DNA of 64,000 nt, taken from NCBI GenBank assembly GCA_030620095.1, contig JAUTXW010004698.1:1-64000 (forward strand). The letters are read 5' to 3'. Positions 28,976 through 42,107 of the stretch are shown here, in pieces. Numbering within the stretch: the first letter of the stretch is position 1; each line of letters begins with the position of its first letter. A model generated the notes under the pieces. It saw only the letters and a list, made by a program, of their open reading frames with translations. It searched no databases and was not told the DNA's origin. The translations under genes were made by a program, and so were the position numbers. The stretch comes from Kuschelorhynchus macadamiae. Lineage: Eukaryota; Arthropoda; Insecta; Coleoptera; Curculionidae.

Positions 28976-31900
28976 ATATTTTTTGCATACAAACCTTAAT
29001 TTGAAAAAAAAACGTATATGCATCTATGGAGAAGTTCTATATTTGCAAGAAAAAATTTATAGTACATATTTTAAAAAAATAATAATTCGTAGTGTTGCCA
29101 AATTTCACGTTTCCTTAACTTTCTTTTTCAGTTATATATATTAGTACAAATTCCGAACAGAGCCTTTTAATACATACGGATATAACAATAGATAGCAAGA
29201 AGGGATTCTTATCCACCGTTTCGAAATTATTGGTTGTTATCTTTGGTAAACAGTCTATTTGTAAATTCGTAGTTTTTGGAAAAATGATCTAAGTTATGTA
29301 TCTTACTTTATGTGAAAAGGAGTTTTGAAATGTTCCGAATTAGCAAAAGTAACATATGTAATATTTTTTTAAAATTTGTATTACTATTATTACATTAAGA
29401 TATCAAATTTATAATATTAAAGTGTATATTATATATGTATGTATATATTAAACCTGTCAGCACACATTTGGCCATAGTAACCGTCATTGATTTTTGCTCT
29501 ATCTTAGTTTGTAAAAAGTTTACTAGTGTGCAAAGCAAATGAGAGCAAAATAACATCAGAGTTAGAATCACTGTTTTGTAACGAAAGTTTAAATTCTGAA
29601 AGATCCAAAAAAGTAAACCAACTTGCTGCTGCACATTACGTATTAATATTTCAACTGACCACCCGTGTGTCTATTATCTTAAACAGAGAATATATGAAGA
29701 GTTGATCTTGATTCAAGAAGCTGGAACCTATGATACTAATACGGCTTCGTCTACGATAAAAGACTGGTGGGTGCTAGCGAAGAAATTCTTATCACCATTC
29801 CAAAAATAAGAGAAGTTATACGAAAAAACTTATTATATAATACAAAAATCCTAAACCGTAAACACTCCAAATATCAATAATCACCATAATAATGCTTCAA
29901 TAGGAAAAATTCGTGTCTGGTCAAAGATTCCGACCGAACCCCCGTTAAAAGACGAACAAGAAAACGACCTCGATAAAAAGAACATTATTCTAGGATTTAT
30001 AATCAAGAGACCCTTACCAACTAAGATTTTGTGAGTCGTTAGTTCTACATGTTGGACTATTTAGATAGAGAATAGAAATAGGGAGGAAGTTTGAATTCCC
30101 ATCAAATAAATACCCTGACAGCGACTGACTTTTAGTAAAAACTTTTACAAAACTGCACCAGAGCTTAGTCTAAACCTTAAACAAATTTTGGATGTTGTAC
30201 TTATATTAGCCTGTTTAATTAAAAAATATATATTTTAACATTTTTAAATTTTTCACTGTATCTAAAATATTTACGAAAGACTTAATTTTCTAAATGCAGG
30301 TTGTTAAGCAATGATCTTAAAATGAATACGCTCTAGGTAGAAATCTAATATTTTTGATTAAATGTTGGAAAATTCTTTTCCTTTATAAAATGAAACTCAT
30401 GTCCAGTTTTTGTAAGGTAAACTTCCACTTGCACTAAAAATTGATAAAAGTTGAATCGCCGTTCAAGGTCCTAATAAAAAAATATTTTAATGTCCAGTTT
30501 AATCCAAAATTATCATATTACATTTTTAATTAATTTTTAATAGCTCCAATATATGATGGTTTCAGGTTTCAAATTAAACAAACGCCTAATGTTTTTTTTT
30601 AAATTGAGAACCCATTTCTGCGGCTGACTTGCAAAATGACTGCTATGAAATAAGTTACAATTTAACATCGATTAGGATATGGGAAGTGTTAACTAAGTAG
30701 CCTACAATAAAATAAAGAAAAATCAAATGTAATACTTCAAATTTTAACACCATATATCTTAAAAACAAAACTTTTGGGAACATATTTATATAAATTTCTT
30801 ATTTTGATATAAGGCCATGTTTTATTTCTTGAAGATTGCTTATATACTAAAAAGTAGAAATTGTATCAATATTTTCAATTTTTCACCCACCCTATGCAAA
30901 ATATTATTATTTTTTACACCAGTCACTTAGGAAAAAACCTCGAACGCCGGTTACGACGCTTGAATTTTAATGCGGTAAACAAGGTTCTCTTCTTAATGGA
31001 CAATATTTCAAAGTACTTATAATTTTTTCAGATGCTTATATACGTTAACAAATTACTCATAAACAGTAGATTAATAAGTTTTTGAGGCTAAAAAATGGGT
31101 ACGGGGAGAATTTTAGGGCCTAGGATTTTGAACAAAAAGTTAAACATATATAGAATAGTTTTATTAATCTAGCAACAAGTTAACAACACATCAGCAAAAA
31201 ACCAACAACTAATTTGTAACAAAGGAAAAGATTTTTAGGTATGAAATTTCTTATAACTAGTTTCTCAACAACTTTAAATCAAACTGAACCAAACATTTCG
31301 CATTTTTTACAAATTCACCATAATTTTCTCAAAAACCAAGTCTATTGTCAAAAAACCTTTAAAAGCCTTTTGACTTGTTTTGCAATCTTCTATTGTATTT
31401 ATTTCGTAGCCTGTATACAAAAATATTTCGCCTAAATTCACAAATAAAAAAGTCGTCCATATATTTTTCGACTTATTGACCATTAAATAACCTAAAGACT
31501 AACTCTGGTACAAAAAAACTTTAATCGACTTTTAACCTCATGTTTCTACACTCTCCAATTTGGCCATCTTTGATTTTTTTTTCTTTTACCTACTTGCTAA
31601 TTGCCATTTTAGCGTTTTTTGCGCTACAATAGCAATTTTCTTGCAGCTAAAATTATTTTTTTCATAAGTTTATTCTGCAGAATAACTTTTTTTCATAAAA
31701 ATAACTATAAAGTTTTTCATATATTTTTTAAATACACTGTTATATATAGACTTCTAATAGAAAAAAATTAATTGTATGAGATAGGATACTTATTTGTAGG
31801 TAGTACTAAGGATGGCTAGTTAATTCGAGATTGTATGATGATTTTATTAAGTATATACTCATTTATTAAATGTACTTGATTTCATATTAGTAATTGAGTT

Positions 31901-32230
31901 CTGTGAGTACATGACTCGCTCTGAAAAGTAAAAACTATGCATACTACTATGTATCCTTTTAGAGCTACAATAAAACCAGCTTTTACCAAAGTGTATTTTT
32001 ATGTGGTCAGTAAAACTATTTTTATATCCTAAATGGGATACGTTTTAAACATTAAATAGAACTTTGACAGCTAAAAACTCACTTCTATTGAAATATCTAG
32101 ATCCAGATTAAGTGGTTCAGATTTTACACAAAGTTATCCGAAGCACTTTGTTTTTATTTTATAACTAATTCCTTTGGTAAGTACGCTTAAAATAAATTGG
32201 TCAAATATTCTTATTGTAATATTAAGAAAT
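28976..32230. other. AT-rich sequence, nothing firm
   Basis: A plus-strand stretch at about 29690-30035 has two short protein-like runs (YEELILIQEAGTYDTNTASS and KIRVWSKIPTEPPLKDEQEN) but no recognised family. The rest lacks genes, TIRs or tandem repeats that I can support. Confidence 0.3.
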
Positions 32231-32264
32231 AAAATCGAATTTTAATATAACAGTAAGAAGGAGT

Positions 32265-33215
32265 TACACAAATTACCGGGCTGTCTGTCTACCTTTCGGG
32301 ACATAGCGAAAAAATTATTTACTAAATTGTACTGGAATTTTGAGCAAAAATGACCTGATATAGGGATCAATACGGCGGAACAAAAAGGCAGCCTAGTGAA
32401 ATGATAAAAAAATATTTTTAAAAAAACTGCTTACTCAATTTACCTGGAATTTTGCACAAAAATTAAATATTACCTAGGAATAAGCTGATAAAATTTTAGT
32501 CCGAATCCAACATGGCGAAACCAAATGGCGGCTTAATTATTATTATTATTTAAAAAATCAGCCTGAAAAAACTACTTATTAGATTAATTTCAAATTTTGT
32601 GAATTAAGTCTGATATAGAGATGAACTGGTAAAATTGTGATACGAATTCAAGATGGTGGAACAAAATGGAGGCTAAATAAAATGTTTGTATTGGTGAAAA
32701 AAATCGTTTTCCCAGGTTTTGCATATCTTCACATTTCTGCAGATGTCGGTTTGCCTGTCATTTCGCGCCATAACTAAAAAACTGCTTACCCGATTGACTT
32801 CAAATTTTGTTGAAAAATTAAGGCTCATATGGGGATCACCTGGTATAAATTTGATAAAAATCCAATATGGCGGAATAAAATAAAAAAACTGAGAAACTAT
32901 GTATTAGATTAGTTTTAAATTTTGTGTGTGATATAGTGTTAGACTTGTTAAATTTTAGTATAAACTCAAGGTCTTCTTATTTAATTGACTTCAAATTTCA
33001 AATTCAAAAATCAAGTGTGGCATAGGTACGAACTGGTTAAATATTGGTACGAATCGAATATAGTGGAACATAGACTAATAAAAATGCTTGAAAAATAGTA
33101 TAAGTATGTGTGTTACTAAATGACTATGTGCGCAACTAAATTAGACTTCACTGTTCCTAACAGTAGAAACTCTTAACAAGGGAAGTTCCGAGTAAAAGAA
33201 ATTTAGCGATTTATT
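32265..33215 (+). repeat. Modular repeat family R1, forward copy
   Basis: Starts within the GTCT region ('gctgtctgtctacc'), with repeated 'aacaaaatggcggc'-type modules and several 'gacctggtaaaat' phrases. It ends in the B end 'gggaagttccgagtaaaaga'. The A end is missing. Confidence 0.7.
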
Positions 33216-33294
33216 TAAACTGTTATTTTTAAGAATAAACATCTGTATAAATGTATAAAATTTAATAGCAATTTTCTACATTTTTCTTATTTTT

Positions 33295-33720
33295 ACTTTC
33301 TTTTGTGAGAGGGATATATTATAATGACCTTCCAAGATTTTTGCATATTTTTGCGTGTTAGGGTCCTTAGATCCCAGAAAACATGTTTTCCCATTTCGGT
33401 CAGGCTGCCGTTGTACCGACATAGCTCAAACTCTATTAATCCGATTGACTACAAAGTTTGATTAAAATTAATGGTCATTTGGGAATAGAATGGTAATATT
33501 TTAGTAAAAATCCAATACGGCAGAATAAACAGCGGTTTAAACACTAAATATTGCCATTATGAAGAAACTATTTATGGAATGGAGCTCAAATTTTATACAA
33601 AAATCAAATGTGAAACAGAGATAAACTGGTAAAATTTTGGGCGAATGGTATATAGCAAAACAAAATGGCTACGTAATAAAATATTTACATATTCGGTAAA
33701 TTTCCAGTTTCTGTAATAAA
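33295..33720 (+). repeat. Modular repeat family R1, short diverged copy
   Basis: Starts with a degenerate A-end region ('gtgttagggtccttagatcc', then 'aaaacatgttttcccatttc') and has two modules before breaking off near 'ttcggtaaatttccagttt'. Confidence 0.6.
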
Positions 33721-33849
33721 ACCTTCTTATAAAAAAAAATGACATGACAATTTATTTTTTTCAAATAAAGTTATAAATAATAAAATTAATAACATATATC
33801 ATAAATAATAATAAAAATAAACTAAAACAATTTTAAAATATCTGTATAT

Positions 33850-35845
33850 TTTCTTTACCCGGAAGTTTTCTCGTGAATTTTTCGTTTTATTAGGAATTGT
33901 GAAGTATGACCTAGTTTACTTCGGTACATAGCCATTATCTAACACATATATGATTTGTCATATATTTATATTGGGCACTGGTTTGTTCCACCATATTGGA
34001 TTCCTACCAATATTTTTCCAGCTCCTACTTATATCTGCGTTGATGTTTGGTATATCTCATATTTAATTTCTGTCCAAAATTAAAATCCGTTGAATAAGAT
34101 TTTTTGACGTTGATTTTTTAAACATTCGATTTAGCGGCCGTTTTATTTCGCCATCTTGAATTCGCACCACAATTTTAGATGTTAATCTTTGTCAGAATTA
34201 ATGATTGCACAAAATTTAAAATAAATCTAATAAGTAGTGTTTCAGACTGTTTTTTAACATTTTATTAGACCGCCATTTTGTTTTGCTATATTGGACTAAT
34301 ACCAAAATGTTACCAGTTCATACCTATATAAGACATGAATTTTGTGCAAGACTTGTTGTAAATTTGATAATTAGTTTTTTAGTAATATTTTTTTTATCGC
34401 TTCACTAGCCCGCCATCTTGTTCCATACTAGATTTTTACCAAAATATTTCCAGGTCATCCCCATATGACCTTTAATGTTTGACCAAAATTTGATATCAAT
34501 CGAGTAAGTTTTTAAGGTGTGCCGAGAACAGTCAGACCGATAAACAGGCAGACAGACAGACCGACGGAATTGCATACGTAAAATGATTTTTTCCCAATAA
34601 AAGCATTTCAGTTGGCCGCCTTCTTGAATTCGTACCAAAATCTATTAAGTAGTTTTTTCAGGCTGAATTTTTAAATCTTTTATTAAACCGCTATTTTGTT
34701 TCGCCATATTGGATTTATACCTAAAATGTACTAGTTTATTTCCCCATAGTACTTCATCTTTGTGAAAAATTTTAGGTAAATTGGATTAATAGTTTTTAGT
34801 ACTTAATAATTTTTTTAACATTTCATTAGACCGCCATTTTTTTTCGCCATATAGGTGTTGCCTAATAATTATATGCATGTTTAAACTGTGTTATCTATAC
34901 ATATAGTATAAATCTGTACGAGAGATGAGATTGTGACAGATTGATGTGGGCGATCGACAGAAAAACATTTAGTCTAACAAATATAAAATATAGAGGTTCA
35001 GTTTCAAAGACGCTTCGGCTCTTAAAAAAAACTGTTGCGTTTAATGAAAAAAGTTGTCTATATTTTATAACATAATATCGGAAAGTTTTTCAATAAAAAA
35101 AGATACACTTTTTTTACAGAGAAAAAAAATCAAACAAGAAAAGTTCCTATAATCTTAACGAGAAAAACAATATCCTTTTACATTTTTTCTTCATTGGTTA
35201 ATGAGACGTTCAAGAAACGAAGCGTATTAGAGTTATACCGATATCCCTTTAATAGATCTGTGGTACATAAGTATTTAAAAAAAGTTGTACAATTTTTATA
35301 ATATATTTCTGACAACGTGAGAGAACATTTTGATTTTTATGTTTGATTGATATTTGATATACTTACATAATAATTTTCGGAATTGAACTACCATGAAGTG
35401 CTTTACTACCTAAAATTTAATAAACTTCTTCCGATAAAGAGAAAACCAATCTTAATTATTACAACTTTTGCCATGGTAACCAAGTTGATATTCGCTGTTT
35501 TAAGACATGAGGATCATAACTTAAAAATTGCATCCAATGAATATATTTTAGTTTCAGCTATTCGCATAAATTGTTAAGGCAAAAATAAATGTTAGTATTT
35601 AGTAGGTCCTCTTCTTACATTAAATACCTTCCAACACCTTTGTGGTGTACTATTAACAAAGTTATTCGAGTTTTACCAAAATATTACCAGGTCATCCCCA
35701 TATGAAGCTTAATTTTTGACCAAAACCAAAAACCAAATCAGTGGGTTAAGTAGTTTTATATCTATGCCACGAACAGACAAATTACGAGACCGACAAACAA
35801 ACAAACAGACGAAATTGAGAAAACATGTTTCTCGGTATCTAGTAC
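33850..35845 (-). repeat. Modular repeat family R1, reverse copy, interrupted
   Basis: Begins with the B end in reverse complement (ctttacccggaagttttctc) and has several 'ccgccattttgtt' modules. It is interrupted from about 34853 to 35670 by unrelated sequence, then resumes at 'ttttaccaaaatattaccag' and ends in the 'agacaaattacgagaccgac' block beside the next copy. Confidence 0.65.
34853..35670. other. About 815-bp insertion inside an R1 copy
   Basis: The surrounding repeat is continuous if this block is removed ('cgccatata' then 'ttttaccaaaatattaccagg'). I found no convincing TIR, LTR or poly-A, so the class of insert is unknown. Confidence 0.45.
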
Positions 35846-37030
35846 CCGGACTTTCTTCGTTATTAATATTTCCTATTATTGAGAAAGTGAAGTGTGAATA
35901 AATTTAGTTCGGTACATAGTAATTTAGTAACACATATATACTGTCTTTTCAAACATTTATATTGGGCACCGTTTTGTTCCACTATATTGGATTCCTGACA
36001 ATATTTTACCATTTTCTACCTATGGCACACTTAATTTTTGAGTATAATTTAAAATAAATTCAATAGGTAGTATTTACATTGACACACGCCGCCATGTTGT
36101 TCCGTCATGTTAAACTCGTACAAATTTATCCCTATGTCACGTTTTCTGCAAATTTTAAAGTGAATAAGAAAATTTTAATAATAAATTTAATTAATCACTT
36201 TATTGGGCCGCCCGATCGGCCGATATTTTGTTTTGCCATCTTGCATTCGTACCGTATCTCTACCAGCTCTGTCACACTTAATGCTTGCACAAAACTCAAA
36301 ATTAATCTAAATAGTTTTTCAGGCTGGTTTTTTAAATGTTTTATTAGACCACCATTTTGTTTGATATCTTGAATTCAAACCAAGATGTGACCAATACATT
36401 CCTATGTAAGACATGATTTATATGCAAAAATTGAGGTAAATTGGATAATTATATATTATACTATATTTTTAGAAAAATATTACCAGGTTCTCTCTATATG
36501 ACCCTTAATTTTTGATCAAATTCGGGTAAGTAGTTTTTAAACTTGGTCGAACATGCAGAGAGATAAGCAGACCGAAGGAATTGATAAAACCTATTTTTTG
36601 GCATCTACGGATGCTAAAACGTGAATATATGTAAAACCTGAGAGGGTGATTTTTTCACGATTACAAACATTTTATTTGGTCGCCATTTTGTTCCGTCATC
36701 TTAAATCCGTACCATTTTATCTCTATACCACAATTAAAAATTGCACAAAACTTGAAATCGATCTGTTGATTAACTTTTTTTCAGAATGAACTTTTAAATA
36801 TTTTAGTAAGCCGCCATGTTACCATGTCATCCCCATATGACCCTTAGTTTTTGAAAAGAATTGGTTACGTAGTTTTTTAGCTATGTCGCGAACAGACCGA
36901 CAGACGGACCAACGGAATTGAGAAAACATGTTTTTTGGCATCTAGAGACCCTGAAACGTAAAGACCTGAAAAAATCTCGAAGGGTGATTTTTTTCACGAA
37001 TAAAATACTTCCTTTTTACGAGAGAAGTAA
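35845..37030 (-). repeat. Modular repeat family R1, compact end-to-end copy
   Basis: About 1.2 kb. The B end (reverse complement) is at 35845 ('acccggactttcttcgttat') and the A end at about 37030 ('acttcctttttacgag'). Between them are GGCGG modules and two GTCT blocks, without the 225-bp module array. It seems to be the shortest copy with both ends. Confidence 0.65.
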
Positions 37031-37349
37031 TAAATCGAGAAAAATTAAATTGATAGCAGAATATTCAGCTAGAGAGATCCATCGGTAATTTGAAAATATC
37101 GCAACACTGATTATTTTATTTAATTTGTTTTGTTTGGACATACCACTAAGGCCTGAGGCGTAAGAATAATGCCCCCCTTTACACTAAACCGTGGTTTCCT
37201 TTTTTGTGACCCATCTTCTGCATTTCAGGGCACGGAGTCGGAGTTTCCGTCGACCTTCTCCAAACCATACATTTGCACTTTAAGGTACCTTCCTAGAGAA
37301 CGTGGTAGTACTACGACGATCGATATTGTGTCTACAACTACCAATCACG

Positions 37350-37435
37350 GTCTTCCCCGGGTGATCACCCATCCAAGTACTAGCCGTCAGCTTGATTATC
37401 GTTTGAAACTAGACCAACGCAAGTGACCACAGCAC
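37350..37435 (-). ncRNA. 5S-rRNA-like fragment (possible SINE3-type promoter)
   Basis: The minus strand reads 'ctagtacttggatgggtgat' followed by 'cacccggggaagacc', closely matching the 3' half of eukaryotic 5S rRNA around the box C internal promoter (AGTACTTGGATGGGTGACC). The stretch just upstream on that strand, 'aatcaagctgacgg', also resembles the 5S sequence before box C. The 5' half is too diverged to recognise, so it is not a functional 5S gene. It could be a 5S-derived SINE head or a 5S pseudogene. The adjoining GC-richer stretch down to about 37142 may be its body. Confidence 0.5.
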
Positions 37436-37439
37436 TGCT

Positions 37440-38570
37440 TTGTTGATAATTTGTATAAATAACTCACTATTTTAAGTATTTTTATAATATGGAGTTTTTT
37501 TTATTTAGCACCTTCTTTAGTCTCATTCTGGTTATTTTATATTAGATTCAACGAACCATTGTCGCGTAAATTCACTGTTAGAGAAAGATAAACTGTTACA
37601 AAATATTTCTAAAATTTGGTAATAAAAAAGACATAGGTTGAATTAAAAAACTGAGCTTTTTAAAATGTGTAATTTATTAAAATATGTAATCGTTTCGATT
37701 TAAAAAATTCAACCTATTGTATGTGTAGTTATATCGCTAGTAATTCAATTTTCTGTTATAGCTTTGTGGCCTCTTAGTTTCAGTAAACACCAAAAATAAC
37801 AAATTGACAATGTCAACTTTTTCTTTCTACTTTTACTTACCTTCATCATATATGACCTGTGCTATGTGCTCATGTATTTGCCTACACATATGTAAATAAT
37901 GTCTCTTTCTCCAAAGAACATGTCACCATTTAAGTGTAATTTGGCCCTCTGCTGATTTTCCTGAAATTTTAATATGTTGTAGCCGATACCAAAAGAAGAC
38001 TTTTTTAGTATTGCGCCGAAATTCTGTGTCTTCCGGGTATGATCGAAAAGTAAGGACAAAGTTATAAAAACGGACATCAAGAAATAATAATTTTTCCGAA
38101 CTGTTCAAATCTTTTGTTTTGAAGCTATAATATTTTAACATTTGAGATTAATAGGTGTGCCTAAAATCATCATGCTATAAATCCAATGCGTAAGGTGATC
38201 ATAGCTTTTTATGCACTTTTTATACAAAAGAAGAAACCACTTTTCTACATAATTTTTATAACTTTTTTTAAGACTAAATAGTAGATGGCTGCAAAATTGT
38301 TGTAAAGAACTATTTAAGAACAAGGCAGTGACGTGCCGCCCATGGAAGTGCTGGATGTTCTGCTTTCTATACTTTTCTTTGATTCCACTGTTAAAATTAA
38401 TTCAATTTTCATTCAAATCAATTTCTTCTACTTACCTGTCTAGTTTTTCCTTTATCAAATTCGCTTTACTTTATTTTAAAACTTCAATTGATAATAATAA
38501 TTGAAACATACCCTAACGCTTTTTAATATAGTCCTAAACTTTTCACCGCACGCGTCTGGAATTTTTAGAT
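37440..38570. other. AT-rich sequence, nothing recognised
   Basis: No gene, TIR pair or tandem repeat was supported here. Confidence 0.35.
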
Positions 38571-39904
38571 GGAAATTTGCTTTGTTAATGAATGATTTCT
38601 TATTATTTTCTGACCATACCTTCTAAGCCTACATTACAAATTAAATAGCTTAATTGGAAGTACAAAAATAGTTTTGCCTCTGAGGAGTTTCCGTTTGAGT
38701 CATTGTTTTCAAAGAGAGCCCAGTCATTGCGAGATCTTTATTAACGTCTTTAATTCATTGCCAAGAGAGAAGTCGGGTGGGCTATTCTTCTCATTGATGA
38801 AGTTGACTTGAAAAAAGAAATATTTTGTTTAAAATTGCATTTCAGCATGGCCTGCTTGTGTTAAACTTAATGAGATTTTCAAAACCCCACCGATTCCTTT
38901 GCGATACATTTTTAAGAAATTCAGGATAGTACCGGAGTGGTCGCAGAACAAGCATTAAAAATTAATTAATGACGTTATTTCTCGTTTTCTGCGAAAGAGT
39001 TTATGAATATTTATTGCTTTAAATTGTATATGTGAATATAAACTGTAAAAAATTCTCATAGATTGAGTTACATTAGAATTATATAATCATAATAAATGTT
39101 GATATATAAATAACTAGTGAATGGGATATGTAAAAGTAAGGGATGATTTAAAAATATTGTATTGAATATAATATTCGGGGTTTTTAGGGATATACATTTT
39201 ACCAATCAAATTTTTGATATCTGTATTGCTTAATTTTTTAGCGATCTCCAATAAAATAAGTAGCTACTGAGTTCATTGCCAATGAAATTTTGCTAGAATC
39301 ACCGTAATAATAATATAAAAATTGTCAATATTTAAAAAGATGCGTAAAATTGAACTTCGTGCCAATAAAAACCCCGAAAACCGCATGAAACACGGTATTA
39401 ACATGCAAACTTTTTTCCTGATGACATGGTGAACGCAATATATATTATCTCCGGCGTTCACATAAATAATTGAAAATTGCCGTATTCTGCATATTTTTGA
39501 AATATTGCTGCTATGGGACCACTCCGGTAATATCCTGGATAATCCCTGAAAATATCATCCTAATTGGTCACACCACCGCTGAGTATTCCATGTACATGTA
39601 TAAAAAAATTACATAGATACATTCATAAAAAAGGCGAATGTGCGTGTAGTTTTTATATGTTTAGTACTGTAGAATATAGACTTGTACTGTAAGTATGTCT
39701 GGAAAAAAGGGGTTTTTTAAGAAATTTAACAAAAGTCGGAAAAATGTCCTTACTTGTACTTCTAAAAAGGTGGCTACCCTAGATTATATATAATAATTCC
39801 GAGCTTGTAGCAAAATAGAATATCCATTTTACCCCAGTGCAAGGATTAAGCTTCGAAAACTTACAATAAAATATCGTATGAATAAAACTAAAAAATTGGT
39901 AAAG

Positions 39905-40455
39905 TTCTTTTATTTTTTGTTAGGAATAGTGAGGTGTGACCCAATTTAGTTCGGCATATAGTAATTTAGTAGCACATAAATCCTCTTTTTCAAATATTTT
40001 TAAGGCGTCATTGTAACACCATATTTGATTCGTATCAAACAGTTTCTACCAATGCCACATTTGATTTTTGTGCATAGTATACAATAAACTGAAGTTTTTA
40101 CACTGATTTTTTTTAAGACCGACCGCCGAAACTCGTACCAGTTTATCTCTAGTCTATCTCTCTAGTAATTTTTTGAGGCTGGTTTTTCAAAAATTTTATA
40201 AGGATGCAATTTTGTTTCGGCGACTTCTATTCGTACCAAAATTTTACCAGTTGATTAATACATAATACATGATTTTTGTGCAGAAATTGGATAATCAGAT
40301 TTTAAATAGTAATTTTGTTTAACATTTTACTTGGCCGCCATTTTGTTGCGCCACAATGGATTGTTACCCAAATGTTACAGGGTTATCCACATATGACCCT
40401 AAATTTCTGTTGTAGTTTTTTAGCTATGCCGCGAACAGACAGATCGACGGACAGA
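39905..40455 (-). repeat. Modular repeat family R1 fragment in unit 1
   Basis: B-end-like start 'ttaggaatagtgaggtgtga', then 'ccgccattttgtt' modules and a short 'gacagatcgacggacag' block. Duplicated at 42858..43440. Confidence 0.7.
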
Positions 40456-41175
40456 AAAGTAAAAATAACATTTTATTCTAACTTAAAAATTTGGTTTTTT
40501 GAAGTTTTTACTATAAACTGATGAAAAAAGTAAATAGGTTTTACTAATGCTACCAGCCGTTTCGACATTTTATAAATAAAGTTTTTTTTTGTGCTTTAGT
40601 TAGTAATTAGTTGTTGGGGTTACACCGACTTCAAAAAGTCAAATTTCCAAGGTATTAAACTGTAAGAAAATAAAATCATTTATTTTATTTAAGACCTAAT
40701 TTTTTATATTTAGGTTTTGAGCTTCTTTAAGCGAAATAGAAATTTATTTATAGATTTTTTTTTTCGTTTAGTATTTTTCCTTAAGTTTAATGTGACTGCT
40801 CACTGGACTGTATATGAGGGGGGGCAAGCTGGGCGGCAGTTTTTTTATTTCTAAGGCAAGCCAGAAAAATAGGATAAAAGAGGATGGAGCTATAAGAATG
40901 AAGAAAATATGAAGGAGGCAAAGCTGTGGCAAAACCTAGTAATGCAAAATTTAAATATAAAAATATAAATTAAAACAATTTTTCTATAGGCCAGTTCTGA
41001 CGTATTCCAGGTCATTTAAAGATTTCTAGACATTTTAGAATTTTTTCACATATTATCCCAAATACGTTTTATGTTATTCTGGCAGTTTCAAATTTCATGT
41101 CTTTCAAATAATCACAAGCGAAATTAGCTTCAGTAAAACGGACATGGTGTGAACTCCCAGCACTAACTTAAAATA

Positions 41176-41705
41176 TCTTTGAGCAATTAGCGACTTATTC
41201 TAGAATAAAACCCAAGTCCATCCATTCTTACAAAGATCACCCCATACCTGATCCTCTCTCTGGAAAATATATTGCTTTAAGCATATCAATCTCTTCTAGG
41301 TCTGAATTATCTTATACATTAATCATTAGAGTACTCAGCCAACTTAGATTCATCAAAAAGTGAAATTCTGGTCCCTGCACCTTCACCTCCAGTTTAGATA
41401 ATCTAGGTCTACATGACGCTTTTCTCCTCTGTGCCCTGTATCTTTGAGCAATTAGCGACTTATTCTAGAATAAAACCCAAGTCCATCCATTCTTACAAAG
41501 ATCACACCATACCTGATCCTCTCTCTGGAAAATATATTGCTTTAAGCATATTAATCTCTTCTAGGTCTGAATTATCTTATACATTAATCATTAGAGTACT
41601 CAGCCAACTTAGATTCATCAAAAAGTGAAATTCTGGTCCCTGCACCTTCACCTCCAGTTTAGATAATCTAGGTCTATATGAAGCCTTTCTCCTCTGTGCC
41701 CTGTA
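41176..41705 (+). repeat. 265-bp tandem duplication (two units)
   Basis: Units 41176-41440 and 41441-41705 are nearly identical, both running from 'tctttgagcaattagcgac' to 'ctcctctgtgccctgta'. The pair recurs at about 44154-44683 within the larger duplication, while 47905-48130 holds one diverged unit, so this duplication predates the 2.95-kb event. Confidence 0.9.
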
Positions 41706-42107
41706 GTTAATACCGACCCGCCACTTTTCTCTGCTTATATATTAACGACTAGACACCCTGGTATGCGTATGTAGTAAACTGCCCTGTTTCCAGAAATCAG
41801 CTTAACGTATATACTTATTCACATTAAGGCCTTGAGTTCTTAATATATTAAGCAAAATACTCTGTTAAATTGAGTTTTGGAAACACATTTAGAGTATCAT
41901 GAATTTATTAGCAGAACTGTGTAACTGTATAAATACTACAGACAGGTGAATATTACTGTTATAGGCCCAGCACTTTCGTTAATTTGAATAGGTTTAACCT
42001 TATGGGTCAAACTTCATGGTTTAAACTGATGAAGTATATGTATTCCAGTAAATCTGAAAGACTACCGTTTTGCAGGAGTGTTTCATTAATATTGAATGGT
42101 GTTAACC

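Larger units (their letters stand above)
39155..42107 (+). repeat. Recent tandem duplication, unit 1
   Basis: 2953 bases, nearly identical to 42108..45071. It differs by a few substitutions, a 25-base deletion (present as 'aaaatttgaagtccatcag' near 43370 in unit 2) and a short rearranged stretch near 41940. Junctions share the string 'tattgtattg' or 'ggtgttaacct'. Confidence 0.95.

Noticed and set aside
37169..37426. Plus-strand open frame of 85 codons
   Set aside because: It is antisense to the 5S-like fragment and its body; GC content explains the open frame.
39273..39461. Short open frame repeated exactly at 42226..42414 and again, diverged, near 46889
   Set aside because: Its repetition follows the DNA duplication. 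There is no known domain, it is short, and the diverged copy does not preserve the reading frame well.
41413..41628. Plus-strand open frame with a second identical copy at 44391..44606
   Set aside because: It lies in the 265-bp duplicated repeat; no recognised motif, and conservation only reflects recent duplication.
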